A program made the position numbers and the translations under genes. This document shows positions 17,955 through 25,806 of a stretch of DNA of 45,661 bases, piece after piece (the stretch's first letter is position 1; each line of letters begins with the position of its first letter). Below the pieces are notes generated by a model, which worked only from the letters and a program-made list of their open reading frames with translations, had not been told where the DNA came from and ran no database searches. Origin of the DNA: a bacterium BMS3Abin03 (lineage in GTDB: Bacteria; Bacteroidota; Ignavibacteria; Ignavibacteriales; Ignavibacteriaceae); contig BDSV01000190.1 of assembly GCA_002898075.1 (NCBI GenBank), positions 1-45,661 on the forward strand, given 5' to 3'.

Positions 17955-18776
17955 ATGAGTGAACTTATTAATAAAATAGATGAAACATTATCTGTAATTA
18001 GAAAGGTTACCGGTAAGGAATATCCTGTCGGGATAATTTTGGGAACCGGCTTGGGAGGACTCGTTAAAGAAATTGAAATCGAGCATCAAATAAATTACGG
18101 CGATTTGCCGCACTTCTCTCTTTCCACGGTAGAGTCTCATCAGGGAAAACTTATCTTTGGAAAGATTGAAGATAAAGAGGTAGTGGCGATGCAGGGAAGA
18201 TTTCATTATTACGAAGGGTATTCGATGAAGCAGATTACATATCCGGTTCGTGTAATGAAATTTTTAGGCGTAAAAACGTTGCTGGTATCAAATGCGTGCG
18301 GCGGAATGAACCCGTTATACAGGCGCGGCGATATTATGCTGATGGCAGATCACATTAATTTGTTAGGCGACAACCCGTTGATTGGGAAGAACGAGGATGA
18401 ACTCGGTCCCCGTTTCCCGGATATGAGCGAACCTTACAATGAAGAACTGATAAAGATTGCAGAAGAAGTAGCGCTCGAAAATAAAGTGAAGCTTCAGAAG
18501 GGCGTTTATGTAGCGGTTCCGGGTCCTAACCTGGAAACGAAAGCTGAGTACAGATTTCTGCGCAGTATCGGTGCCGATGTGGTGGGTATGTCAACCATCC
18601 CGGAAAACATCGTTGCAAATCACATGGGAATAAAAGTATTGGGAATAAGCATCGTTACCGATGAATGTTTCCCCGATAGTTTACAACCCGTGGATATTCA
18701 GGAAATTATTAAGACCGCTATGAAGGCAGAACCCAAAATGACTTTAATTATGAAGGAAGTCATAAAGAGGATATAA
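17955..18776 (+). CDS. punA: Purine nucleoside phosphorylase (trimeric type)
   Basis: This 273-residue enzyme of the NP-I family cleaves purine (deoxy)nucleosides with phosphate to the base and (deoxy)ribose-1-phosphate. Clear marks of the trimeric, mammalian-like class are the phosphate loop IILGTGLGGL, QGRFHYYEGY, SNACGGMNP, VAVPGPNLETKAEYRFL and GADVVGMSTIPE, followed by VLGISIVTDEC. Length is typical. It starts 5 bases after divIVA, and its TAA shares a base with the next ATG (TAATG), so it lies within an operon. Substrate preference (inosine/guanosine) follows from the family only. Confidence 0.94.
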   Translation: MSELINKIDETLSVIRKVTGKEYPVGIILGTGLGGLVKEIEIEHQINYGDLPHFSLSTVESHQGKLIFGKIEDKEVVAMQGRFHYYEGYSMKQITYPVRVMKFLGVKTLLVSNACGGMNPLYRRGDIMLMADHINLLGDNPLIGKNEDELGPRFPDMSEPYNEELIKIAEEVALENKVKLQKGVYVAVPGPNLETKAEYRFLRSIGADVVGMSTIPENIVANHMGIKVLGISIVTDECFPDSLQPVDIQEIIKTAMKAEPKMTLIMKEVIKRI

Positions 18777-19387
18777 TGAAAAAGAAAGAATTACTTAATT
18801 ATTCGGCTGTGGTATTATTGGGAGTGCTCATCTTTGCCTCCGATTTTCTTAATACCGATCTGTTTAATTTTGGCGAACAAAACTTTGCCGTATGGTTTGT
18901 ACTTTCGATACTTTGCTTTTCCAGCGGATGGTATATTAATAAAGCTTTTGGCTGGCACTTTGGCGGCAAGGCGGTTTTTGCTATGATAATTGCAGTTACG
19001 GCTATTAGTATTTTTTTAATTACCTTCTTTGCAGATTATTTCGGCGCTAATGAAATCCTTACAGAAAATCTCATCCTGTACAGTTTGAGAAATATAACTT
19101 TAGGTTCGATGGCTTTCTTTGGAATGGCAATCCAGGAAGTTATAAGCACGAGAAAAGATACGCAGTTGCTACAGGATAAAGTGGATCTTCTTCAGAAGGA
19201 TTCCGAATTATCTAAACGGGAAGCAAATGTTATTATTGAAGAAGCAAAAGTTAAAGCAGGAAAAATTATAAACGATGCCGAAGCAAAAGCTAAAAACATA
19301 ATACTTAAAAAAGAACGTATTGAAAAAGAATTAAAAGAGTTTATTCAAATTGAAAAAGAATTAATCAAAAGATACGAAGGGAAATGA
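18776..19387 (+). CDS. Membrane protein with C-terminal coiled coil, unknown function
   Basis: I do not recognise this 203-residue protein. It has four predicted membrane segments (about 9-27, 38-57, 66-87 and 103-122), then a cytoplasmic, highly charged coiled coil (about 125-203). That tail has EEAKVKAGKIINDAEAKAKN, much like the EAELKASQIIENAK stretch in the DivIVA protein two genes upstream. It overlaps the PNP stop by one base and precedes ileS by 32 bases. A membrane-anchored coiled coil beside divIVA suggests, as inference only, a role with DivIVA at the membrane. Confidence 0.85.
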   Translation: MKKKELLNYSAVVLLGVLIFASDFLNTDLFNFGEQNFAVWFVLSILCFSSGWYINKAFGWHFGGKAVFAMIIAVTAISIFLITFFADYFGANEILTENLILYSLRNITLGSMAFFGMAIQEVISTRKDTQLLQDKVDLLQKDSELSKREANVIIEEAKVKAGKIINDAEAKAKNIILKKERIEKELKEFIQIEKELIKRYEGK

Positions 19388-19419
19388 TTCTTTCAACCGA
19401 TTGAATTTTAACAAGAAAC

Positions 19420-22400
19420 ATGTTTAAGCAGAATACTGAAAAAATAAATTATCCCGAAATCGAAAAAGAGATACTGAAGTTTTGGGAAAAGAATAAAGTA
19501 TTAGAGAAAAGTATTTCCTCGAGAAGCGAGAAAAAATTATTTATTTTCTATGAAGGACCTCCTACGGCAAACGGTAAACCGGGAATTCATCACGTTATTG
19601 CCCGTACGCTTAAAGATCTTGTTTGCCGTTACAAAACATTACAAGGTTACCGGGTAGAAAGAAAAGCCGGGTGGGATACCCACGGGCTTCCTGTTGAAAT
19701 TGAAGTTGAAAAGAAAATCGGTATTAAACATAAAAGTGAAGTTGCAGAATACGGAATAGAAAAGTATAACCAGGCATGCCGCGAATCTGTTTTTACTTAT
19801 CTCGATCTTTGGGAAAAGATGACAACGCGCATGGGCTATTGGATCGATCTTGATTCGGCATATATTACCTTGAAAAATGAATACATCGAATCTGTTTGGT
19901 GGGCACTGAAAACTTTATTCGATAAAGGTTTTATATACAAGGATTATAAAATAGTTCCACAGGATCCTAAATCGGAAACCGTTCTTTCGTCACACGAGCT
20001 TGCACTCGGATACAGGGAAACAAAAGACCCCTCGGTTTATGTTCTTTTTAAAATTAAAGAGAGAGATAATGAATATTTCCTCGTGTGGACAACAACCCCC
20101 TGGACGTTGATTTCAAATGTTGCTCTTGCTGTAGGTCCGAATTTAGATTATGTTAAAATTAAAGTCGATGATAAAAAAATTATTCTTGCAAAAGAAAGAC
20201 TGAGCGTTATCAACGGTGAATATGAAATAATTGAGGAAATGAAAGGCAGCGATTTAGAAGGAATAGAATACGAGCAATTGTTTGATTACGTAAAGGTTAA
20301 CAAAAAAGCTTTTTATGTTGTGCCGGGTGGTTTTGTTAGTATCGCTGACGGGTCGGGAATTGTTCATGTTGCACCTGCTTTCGGGGCTGATGACTACGAT
20401 CTTCTGAAGCAGTTTGCTCTGCCTATGCTGCAGCCGGTAACAAGAAGCGGATTGTTTACCGAAGACGTAACCGATTTCGCGGGAATGTTCGTGAAAGATG
20501 CCGATAAGGATATTATTTATAAAATGAAGCAGGAAGGTAAATTATATAAGAAGGAAACCATAACACACACTTATCCTTTTAGCTGGCGTAACGAAGATGT
20601 TCCTGTTATTTATTATGCGAGGGAATCCTGGTTTATCAGAACTACCTCAATAGCAGACCGGATGGTTGAACTGAATAAAACAATCAACTGGCAGCCGCCC
20701 GAAGTAGGCGCCGGCAGGTTTGGTAACTGGCTTGAAGAAAATAAAGACTGGGCATTATCGAGAGACCGCTTTTGGGCAACTCCGTTACCGATTTGGGTTA
20801 GTGATGACGGTGATATGTTTGCAGTCGGCAGCATCGAGGAACTTAAAGAAGGGTTCATTGAGGAGAACGGTAAAAGGAAATCTGTGGGCGAATTTGAAAA
20901 TATTGATCTGCACAAACCTTTTGTGGATAATATCATCTTTGAAAGAAACGGTAAAATATTTAAACGCACTCCGGAAGTAATTGATGCTTGGTTCGACTCT
21001 GGCTCTATGCCCTTTGCCCAGTATCATTATCCTTTTGAAAACAAAGAATTATTCGAGAAGAATTATTTTCCGGCAGATTTTATATGCGAAGGAATTGACC
21101 AGACGCGAGGCTGGTTTTATACGCTTCATGCTATTGCAACAATGTTATTCGATAATATTGCCTTCAAAAATGTAATTGTTAACGAGCTAATCCTCGATAA
21201 GAGCGGACAGAAGATGTCTAAATCCAAAGGCAACACTGTCGATCCGTTTGTGCTATTCGAAAAGTACGGTGCAGATGCAACGAGATGGTACCTGGTAACC
21301 AGCAGTCCGCCATGGCGCCCAACATTATTTGATGAGGATGGACTGGTTGAAGTTCAGCGTAAGTTTTTCGGTACACTCGTAAATACATATTCTTTCTTTG
21401 CACTTTATGCTAACATTGATGAGTTTAATTACAGCGAAGAAAGCGTGCCGATGGAAAGAAGGGATGAAATTGACCGGTGGATAATATCAAAGTTAAATTC
21501 TCTTGTTGTTGAATATGAAAAATTAATGGACAACTATGATGTTACAAAAGCTGCCAGGGCGGTTTCTAACTTTACCATAGACCAGCTTTCCAATTGGTAT
21601 GTGAGAAGAAGCAGGCGTCGTTTCTGGAAATCGGAAATGAACGAAAACAAACTTGCAGCTTATCAAACATTGTACGATTGTTTAATTACGGTTTGTAAGC
21701 TTACTGCTCCCTTTGCGCCTTTTATTTCGGAGGAAATTTATCATAATTTGAATTCTGCTACGGGCAGAGAAAAATATGAATCTGTGCACCTGTCTGAATA
21801 TCCATCTGTGGATTTTATAGACAAAGACCTTGAGCTGAAAATGGAAGTAGCGCAGCAGGTGGTTTATCTTACACGTGCAATAAGGGCAAAATCGAATTTG
21901 AAAGTAAGGCAGCCGCTCAGGAAAATTATGGTTGTTGTTGATAAAGAAAAACGTAATGCACTTTCGGAAATGAAAGACGTCATATTGGAAGAAGTGAACA
22001 TAAAAGAATTGATTATTCTTGAAGATGATTCGGAGATTGTGAATAAATCGGCAAAAGCGAATTTTAAAACGCTTGGTCCAAAATTTGGTAAAAAAGTTAA
22101 AGTAATTGCGCCGATGATAAAAGAATTCGGAAAAGAAGAAATCAGCAAATTAGAAAACGGCGAAAACGTAACTCTATCGGTCGATGGCGAAGACGTTGAA
22201 ATACTTTTAGATGATGTTGAAATTATAAGCTCGGAGATAACCGGTTGGGTTGTTGAATCGGATAACGGAGTTACAGTTGCAATCGATACCGACCTCGATG
22301 AAAATTTAATAGCCGAAGGGTTGGCGAGGGAGTTTGTTAATAGAATCCAGAATATGAGGAAGGATGCGGGATTTGAGGTAACCGATAAAATTAATATTAG

Positions 22401-22575
22401 GTTTACGGGGAGTGAAGAAATAAAAAATGCAATTAAATCCTTTACAGATTATGTAGCCGCCGAAACGCTTGCAGAACATGTTGAAAATTCGGAAAAATTG
22501 AACGGCGGTTTTAAACAGGATTGGGAAATTGGCGATCAGTCCTGTTCTATTCAGATTGAGAAAGTGAATATTTAA
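19420..22575 (+). CDS. ileS: Isoleucyl-tRNA synthetase
   Basis: This 1051-residue class I synthetase charges tRNA-Ile. The HIGH-type motif reads PTANGKPGIHH (about 48-58), and the KMSKS loop is at 598-602 (GQKMSKSKGNTVDPF). The editing (CP1) domain shows WTTTPWTLISN and the following IVHVAPAFGADDYD. RGWFYTLHA precedes the KMSKS loop. The long C-terminus lacks the Cys-rich zinc finger of the E. coli type, consistent with the type-2 (eukaryote-like) IleRS branch that often shows mupirocin tolerance; that classification is inference. It lies between the membrane/coiled-coil gene and the DksA-type gene. Confidence 0.97.
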   Translation: MFKQNTEKINYPEIEKEILKFWEKNKVLEKSISSRSEKKLFIFYEGPPTANGKPGIHHVIARTLKDLVCRYKTLQGYRVERKAGWDTHGLPVEIEVEKKIGIKHKSEVAEYGIEKYNQACRESVFTYLDLWEKMTTRMGYWIDLDSAYITLKNEYIESVWWALKTLFDKGFIYKDYKIVPQDPKSETVLSSHELALGYRETKDPSVYVLFKIKERDNEYFLVWTTTPWTLISNVALAVGPNLDYVKIKVDDKKIILAKERLSVINGEYEIIEEMKGSDLEGIEYEQLFDYVKVNKKAFYVVPGGFVSIADGSGIVHVAPAFGADDYDLLKQFALPMLQPVTRSGLFTEDVTDFAGMFVKDADKDIIYKMKQEGKLYKKETITHTYPFSWRNEDVPVIYYARESWFIRTTSIADRMVELNKTINWQPPEVGAGRFGNWLEENKDWALSRDRFWATPLPIWVSDDGDMFAVGSIEELKEGFIEENGKRKSVGEFENIDLHKPFVDNIIFERNGKIFKRTPEVIDAWFDSGSMPFAQYHYPFENKELFEKNYFPADFICEGIDQTRGWFYTLHAIATMLFDNIAFKNVIVNELILDKSGQKMSKSKGNTVDPFVLFEKYGADATRWYLVTSSPPWRPTLFDEDGLVEVQRKFFGTLVNTYSFFALYANIDEFNYSEESVPMERRDEIDRWIISKLNSLVVEYEKLMDNYDVTKAARAVSNFTIDQLSNWYVRRSRRRFWKSEMNENKLAAYQTLYDCLITVCKLTAPFAPFISEEIYHNLNSATGREKYESVHLSEYPSVDFIDKDLELKMEVAQQVVYLTRAIRAKSNLKVRQPLRKIMVVVDKEKRNALSEMKDVILEEVNIKELIILEDDSEIVNKSAKANFKTLGPKFGKKVKVIAPMIKEFGKEEISKLENGENVTLSVDGEDVEILLDDVEIISSEITGWVVESDNGVTVAIDTDLDENLIAEGLAREFVNRIQNMRKDAGFEVTDKINIRFTGSEEIKNAIKSFTDYVAAETLAEHVENSEKLNGGFKQDWEIGDQSCSIQIEKVNI

Positions 22576-22592
22576 TAGAAGGAGTTTTATAA

Positions 22593-23429
22593 ATGGCTGA
22601 GAAAACCACAACAAAAAAGAAAACAACTAAAAAATCTTCAGTGAAGGGAAAGAGCAAAGTGACGAAGAAGAAAACAATAATGAAAACGGCACCGAAGACT
22701 ACTGCTAAAAAGAAAGCAACGAAAAAAGCGGTGACCGGGAAAACAACAACTAAAAAAACAGCAGCAAAAAAACACGCTGCAAAAAAAACCACTGCTAAAA
22801 AGGCAGTTTCCAAGAAGAAAACCACTGCTAAAAAGGCAGTTTCCAAGAAGAAAACAACTGCTAAAAAAGCAGGCACTAAAAAACCGGTTACTAAAAAAGC
22901 TGCCGCAGTAAAAAAACCGGCTGCTAAAACTATCGAAACAAAAACCAGGAAAAAAGCAGCAATGAAAGTAAGAGAAGAAAAAACTCCGGTGCAAACAAGA
23001 GCCGAGGCAATAAAGAAAATTAAAGGTTACAGTAAAAAGGATCTTGAGCATTTTAAATCAATCATTCTTGAAAAACGCGAAGAAATTCTCGATGACCTCC
23101 AAAGCTTAAAAGAGCAAATGCTCGACCCGGCTACCGGCGAGTATATAAATGAAAATTCACCTTATTCGCTGCACATGGCTGAGCAGGGAACCGATGCAAT
23201 GGAAAGAGAAAAAACTTTTCTGTATGCTCAGAGAGAAAATAAATTTTTGGGCTACCTCGATGCTGCTTTGAAACGGATCGAGTTAGGTACGTATGGTATA
23301 TGCATCGAGTGTATCGAAGAACCACAGCATCTTTGCGAAACCTGTCCGCTTGTTCCAAAAGCAAGATTAGAAGCGGTTCCGCATACACAGCACTGTTTAC
23401 CAATTAAACAAAGAAAAGATAAACGCTGA
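22593..23429 (+). CDS. DksA/TraR-type zinc-finger protein with lysine-rich N-terminal tail
   Basis: The 278-residue protein has two parts. Residues 1-130 are almost only Lys, Thr, Ala and Val, with repeats such as KKTTAKKAVSKK, like the tails of histone H1-like proteins. Residues about 145-278 form a DksA/TraR domain: a coiled coil (KKDLEHFKSIILEKREEILD), then a zinc finger with Cys pairs CIEC and CETC and a final Cys in HTQHC. DksA proteins act in the RNA polymerase secondary channel. The basic tail probably binds DNA or RNA. A good Shine-Dalgarno (AAGGAG) precedes the ATG. Placement between ileS and lspA is suggestive of a conserved operon. Cys spacing differs from E. coli DksA, so ppGpp response should not be assumed. 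Confidence 0.9.
   Translation: MAEKTTTKKKTTKKSSVKGKSKVTKKKTIMKTAPKTTAKKKATKKAVTGKTTTKKTAAKKHAAKKTTAKKAVSKKKTTAKKAVSKKKTTAKKAGTKKPVTKKAAAVKKPAAKTIETKTRKKAAMKVREEKTPVQTRAEAIKKIKGYSKKDLEHFKSIILEKREEILDDLQSLKEQMLDPATGEYINENSPYSLHMAEQGTDAMEREKTFLYAQRENKFLGYLDAALKRIELGTYGICIECIEEPQHLCETCPLVPKARLEAVPHTQHCLPIKQRKDKR
22785..22850 (+). repeat. 33-bp exact tandem repeat inside the lysine-rich tail
   Basis: Two identical 33-base copies (22785-22817 and 22818-22850) encode an 11-residue unit rich in Lys, Thr and Ala. A third, partial and diverged copy follows. Identity at silent positions points to a recent duplication, so the tail length probably varies between strains. Confidence 0.9.
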
Positions 23430-23444
23430 TTTATAAAAACATTT

Positions 23445-23468
23445 CCGGCTTTATATTATGCCGGTTTA
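23445..23468 (+). terminator. Weak hairpin between the DksA-type gene and lspA
   Basis: CCGGC (23445-23449) pairs with GCCGG (23460-23464) around a 10-base loop and is followed by only three T residues. This may attenuate rather than stop transcription into lspA. Confidence 0.35.
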
Positions 23469-23490
23469 AAATGATAACAACAGGTTTGAT

Positions 23491-24072
23491 TTGAAATTAC
23501 TATTCATTTCGTTTCTAATTTTTTTAGCGGATCAATTTTCCAAGCTTTATGTAAAGGGATTTAACTTCCCGCTATTTGATTTTAGCCACGCAGGGTTGCC
23601 GCAGAGCAGGAGCATTCCGCTCATCCATAATTTTTTTTACATCACCCCGGTTGAAAACCCGGGAATTGCATTCGGTCTTGATTTCGGACCGCAGTTTAAA
23701 TTGATAATTTCTATTTTTACAATTTTAGCAACGCTTGGTTTGTTCGTTTATTTTGTTAAAATAAAGAGACACAATTTTAATCATCGTTTTGCTGTTGCAT
23801 TAATCTTAGGCGGTGCATTCGGAAACCTGACTGACAGAATATTTTACGGAATGCTTTATGGCTACGGAAGCTTGCTTTCCGGTAGTGTAGTGGATTTTCT
23901 CGATCTACGGCTGTTCACTTTTTTTCTTCTAAATAAAACTTTTGGCATATACGTTTTTAATTTAGCGGATGTGGCTATTACTATAGGGGTAAGCTTATTA
24001 ATCTTTTCTTTGATTAAGGACAGGAAAACAAAGCTCAAAGAATTGTCGGAAGCTGAAAGCACAATAGTTTAA
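23491..24072 (+). CDS. lspA: Lipoprotein signal peptidase, first copy
   Basis: This 193-residue inner-membrane aspartyl peptidase removes signal peptides from prolipoproteins. All family motifs are present: ADQFSK (D14), VENPGIAFG, GGAFGNLTDR, VVDFLD with catalytic D135 and FNLADVAI with catalytic D160. Four membrane segments are evident. There is no ATG in frame, so translation starts at TTG 23491; the protein aligns from that residue with the second copy, which supports the call. The gene is followed after 12 bases by a second lspA. Confidence 0.93.
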   Translation: MKLLFISFLIFLADQFSKLYVKGFNFPLFDFSHAGLPQSRSIPLIHNFFYITPVENPGIAFGLDFGPQFKLIISIFTILATLGLFVYFVKIKRHNFNHRFAVALILGGAFGNLTDRIFYGMLYGYGSLLSGSVVDFLDLRLFTFFLLNKTFGIYVFNLADVAITIGVSLLIFSLIKDRKTKLKELSEAESTIV

Positions 24073-24084
24073 TTAGGATTGATA

Positions 24085-24774
24085 TTGAGAGTATTATATT
24101 TAACGCTTTCCGTACTTATAATTGATCAGGTTTCGAAATTTTATATAAAAGGGATAAAAATTCCTTTCCTGAATTTCAACCATATCGGTATGTATCCCGG
24201 TGAATCGATACCGGTGATAGGAAACTTCTTTAAGATTACATTCATAGAAAATCCGGGAATGGCATTCGGCTTTAATCCCGGTTCAGACTACAAGCTGTTG
24301 ATCTCTTTATTCTCTGTCGCTGCAAGTATTGCGTTGTTGATTTATCTCTATGCCGAAAGAAATAAGCAGCTAAGTTTACGTATATCACTTGCATTAATTT
24401 TAGGCGGCGCTATAGGTAATGTAATCGACAGGACCTTTTATGGAATTATCTATAAATATGCACCGCTTTTTTACGGTAAAGTTGTGGATTTTTTAGATTT
24501 TGATTTCTTTAATTTTACGATATTAGGTAGAAGTTATGATAGGTGGCCTGTTTTTAATCTTGCTGATGTATCAGTTACAATAGGTGTGCTGATCTTAATT
24601 CTTTTCTACAGGCATCATGAGGAAGACACAGAAACCAGTGCGGTTTCAGAAGATGATAATAATTCTTCACAACCGGCTGTGGAAGGAACAGAAGAAAACA
24701 AAAGAGATATGAATAATTCAACCGGGAATACCGACGATGTCGAAAATGATAAAGGAGAAGAAATATCGCTTTGA
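24085..24774 (+). CDS. lspA: Lipoprotein signal peptidase, second copy
   Basis: This 229-residue paralogue of the preceding gene also has every catalytic motif: IDQVSK (D14), IENPGMAFG, GNVIDR, VVDFLD (D135) and FNLADVSV (D161). It, too, uses TTG as start; I choose TTG 24085 over TTG 24079 because it aligns with copy 1 and leaves AGGA 6 bases upstream. Unlike copy 1, it carries an extra acidic, disordered C-terminal tail of about 50 residues (from about residue 178), whose last 38 bases overlap the rluD-like gene. Both copies look functional, so they may serve different lipoproteins or act redundantly. Confidence 0.92.
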   Translation: MRVLYLTLSVLIIDQVSKFYIKGIKIPFLNFNHIGMYPGESIPVIGNFFKITFIENPGMAFGFNPGSDYKLLISLFSVAASIALLIYLYAERNKQLSLRISLALILGGAIGNVIDRTFYGIIYKYAPLFYGKVVDFLDFDFFNFTILGRSYDRWPVFNLADVSVTIGVLILILFYRHHEEDTETSAVSEDDNNSSQPAVEGTEENKRDMNNSTGNTDDVENDKGEEISL

Positions 24775-25744
24775 GGTTCCGGAAGGAAAAACGAAAGAAA
24801 GAATAGATACTTTTCTTACCAGCTCAATCGAAAACGCAACCCGATCTAAAGTTCAAAAAGTAATTGAAGCCGGACTCGTTAAAGTAAACGGTAAAGTTGT
24901 TAAAGCAAATTACCGTATAAAACCCGGCGACACAATTGAAGCTATTCAACCGATATCACCCCGCCCCGAAGATATAGAACCCGAGGATATTCCTCTTAAT
25001 ATTATTTATGAAGACGAGTATTTATTGGTTGTCAACAAGCCAGCCGGTATGGTCGCCCATCCTGCATATTCAAATTATACAGGCACGCTGGTTAATGCAC
25101 TGCTGCATCACACTAAAAATTTAAGCAGTGTAAGCGAACCCGTAAGACCCGGCATTGTACACCGGCTGGATAAAGATACGAGCGGATTATTGGTTGTAGC
25201 CAAAGATGACTGGGTTCATGCTAAGTTAGCCGGGCAATTCTCAAAACATTCTGTAAAAAGGGAATATCACGCTGTTTGCTGGGGAAAGTTTCAAGTTAAT
25301 AAGGGAATCATTGAAACTAACATTGCAAGGAGCAAAAGAGATCGGAAGAAGTTTACCGTAAGCGATTCCGAAGGTAAAACAGCAGCGACACTTTATGAAG
25401 TGATTGAGGAGTTTGAATTTACTTCCTACATAAAGCTTAATCTTAAAACGGGCAGAACCCACCAAATAAGGGTTCATCTTTCAAGCATCGGGAGACCGCT
25501 TTTCGGTGATCCGACTTACGGTGGAAGGCAGATAAGATACGGTTCTGATTTGCCTAAGATAAAAAGCAGGGTAAATGATCTTCTTGAAATTATGCAGCGG
25601 CAGGCATTACATGCTAAAACTTTGGGATTCATTCATCCCAAATCAAAAGAGTTTATGAGGTTTGATTCGGAACTCCCGGCAGATTTTAAATCACTGCTGA
25701 AAAAACTAAAAACTAATTCTGATGATTCGGAAATAAGTAATTGA
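24737..25744 (+). CDS. rluD: RluA/RluD-family pseudouridine synthase
   Basis: This 335-residue enzyme converts uridine to pseudouridine in RNA. An S4 RNA-binding domain covers about 20-80 (RSKVQKVIEAGLVKVNGK). The catalytic domain has GIVHRLDKDTSGLLVVAK with catalytic D145, and the later LKTGRTHQIRVHL. S4 plus RluA domains, and a position next to lspA, are typical of RluD, which modifies 23S rRNA helix 69; the exact target is inference. It starts inside the lspA tail; ATG 24746 is an alternative start 9 bases on. No clear Shine-Dalgarno is seen, so translation is probably coupled to lspA. Confidence 0.93.
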   Translation: MSKMIKEKKYRFEVPEGKTKERIDTFLTSSIENATRSKVQKVIEAGLVKVNGKVVKANYRIKPGDTIEAIQPISPRPEDIEPEDIPLNIIYEDEYLLVVNKPAGMVAHPAYSNYTGTLVNALLHHTKNLSSVSEPVRPGIVHRLDKDTSGLLVVAKDDWVHAKLAGQFSKHSVKREYHAVCWGKFQVNKGIIETNIARSKRDRKKFTVSDSEGKTAATLYEVIEEFEFTSYIKLNLKTGRTHQIRVHLSSIGRPLFGDPTYGGRQIRYGSDLPKIKSRVNDLLEIMQRQALHAKTLGFIHPKSKEFMRFDSELPADFKSLLKKLKTNSDDSEISN

Positions 25745-25806
25745 TTATATTTACAGAAATAATTTTTTGAAAAGTATGAAAATTACTTGTGAAAACGGAG
25801 TAGCAA

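Noticed and set aside
22547-23051. Minus-strand frames opposite the lysine-rich gene (Phe-, Val- and Cys-rich)
   Set aside because: They are the antisense of AAA-rich codons; their extreme composition is an artefact of the lysine-rich tail.
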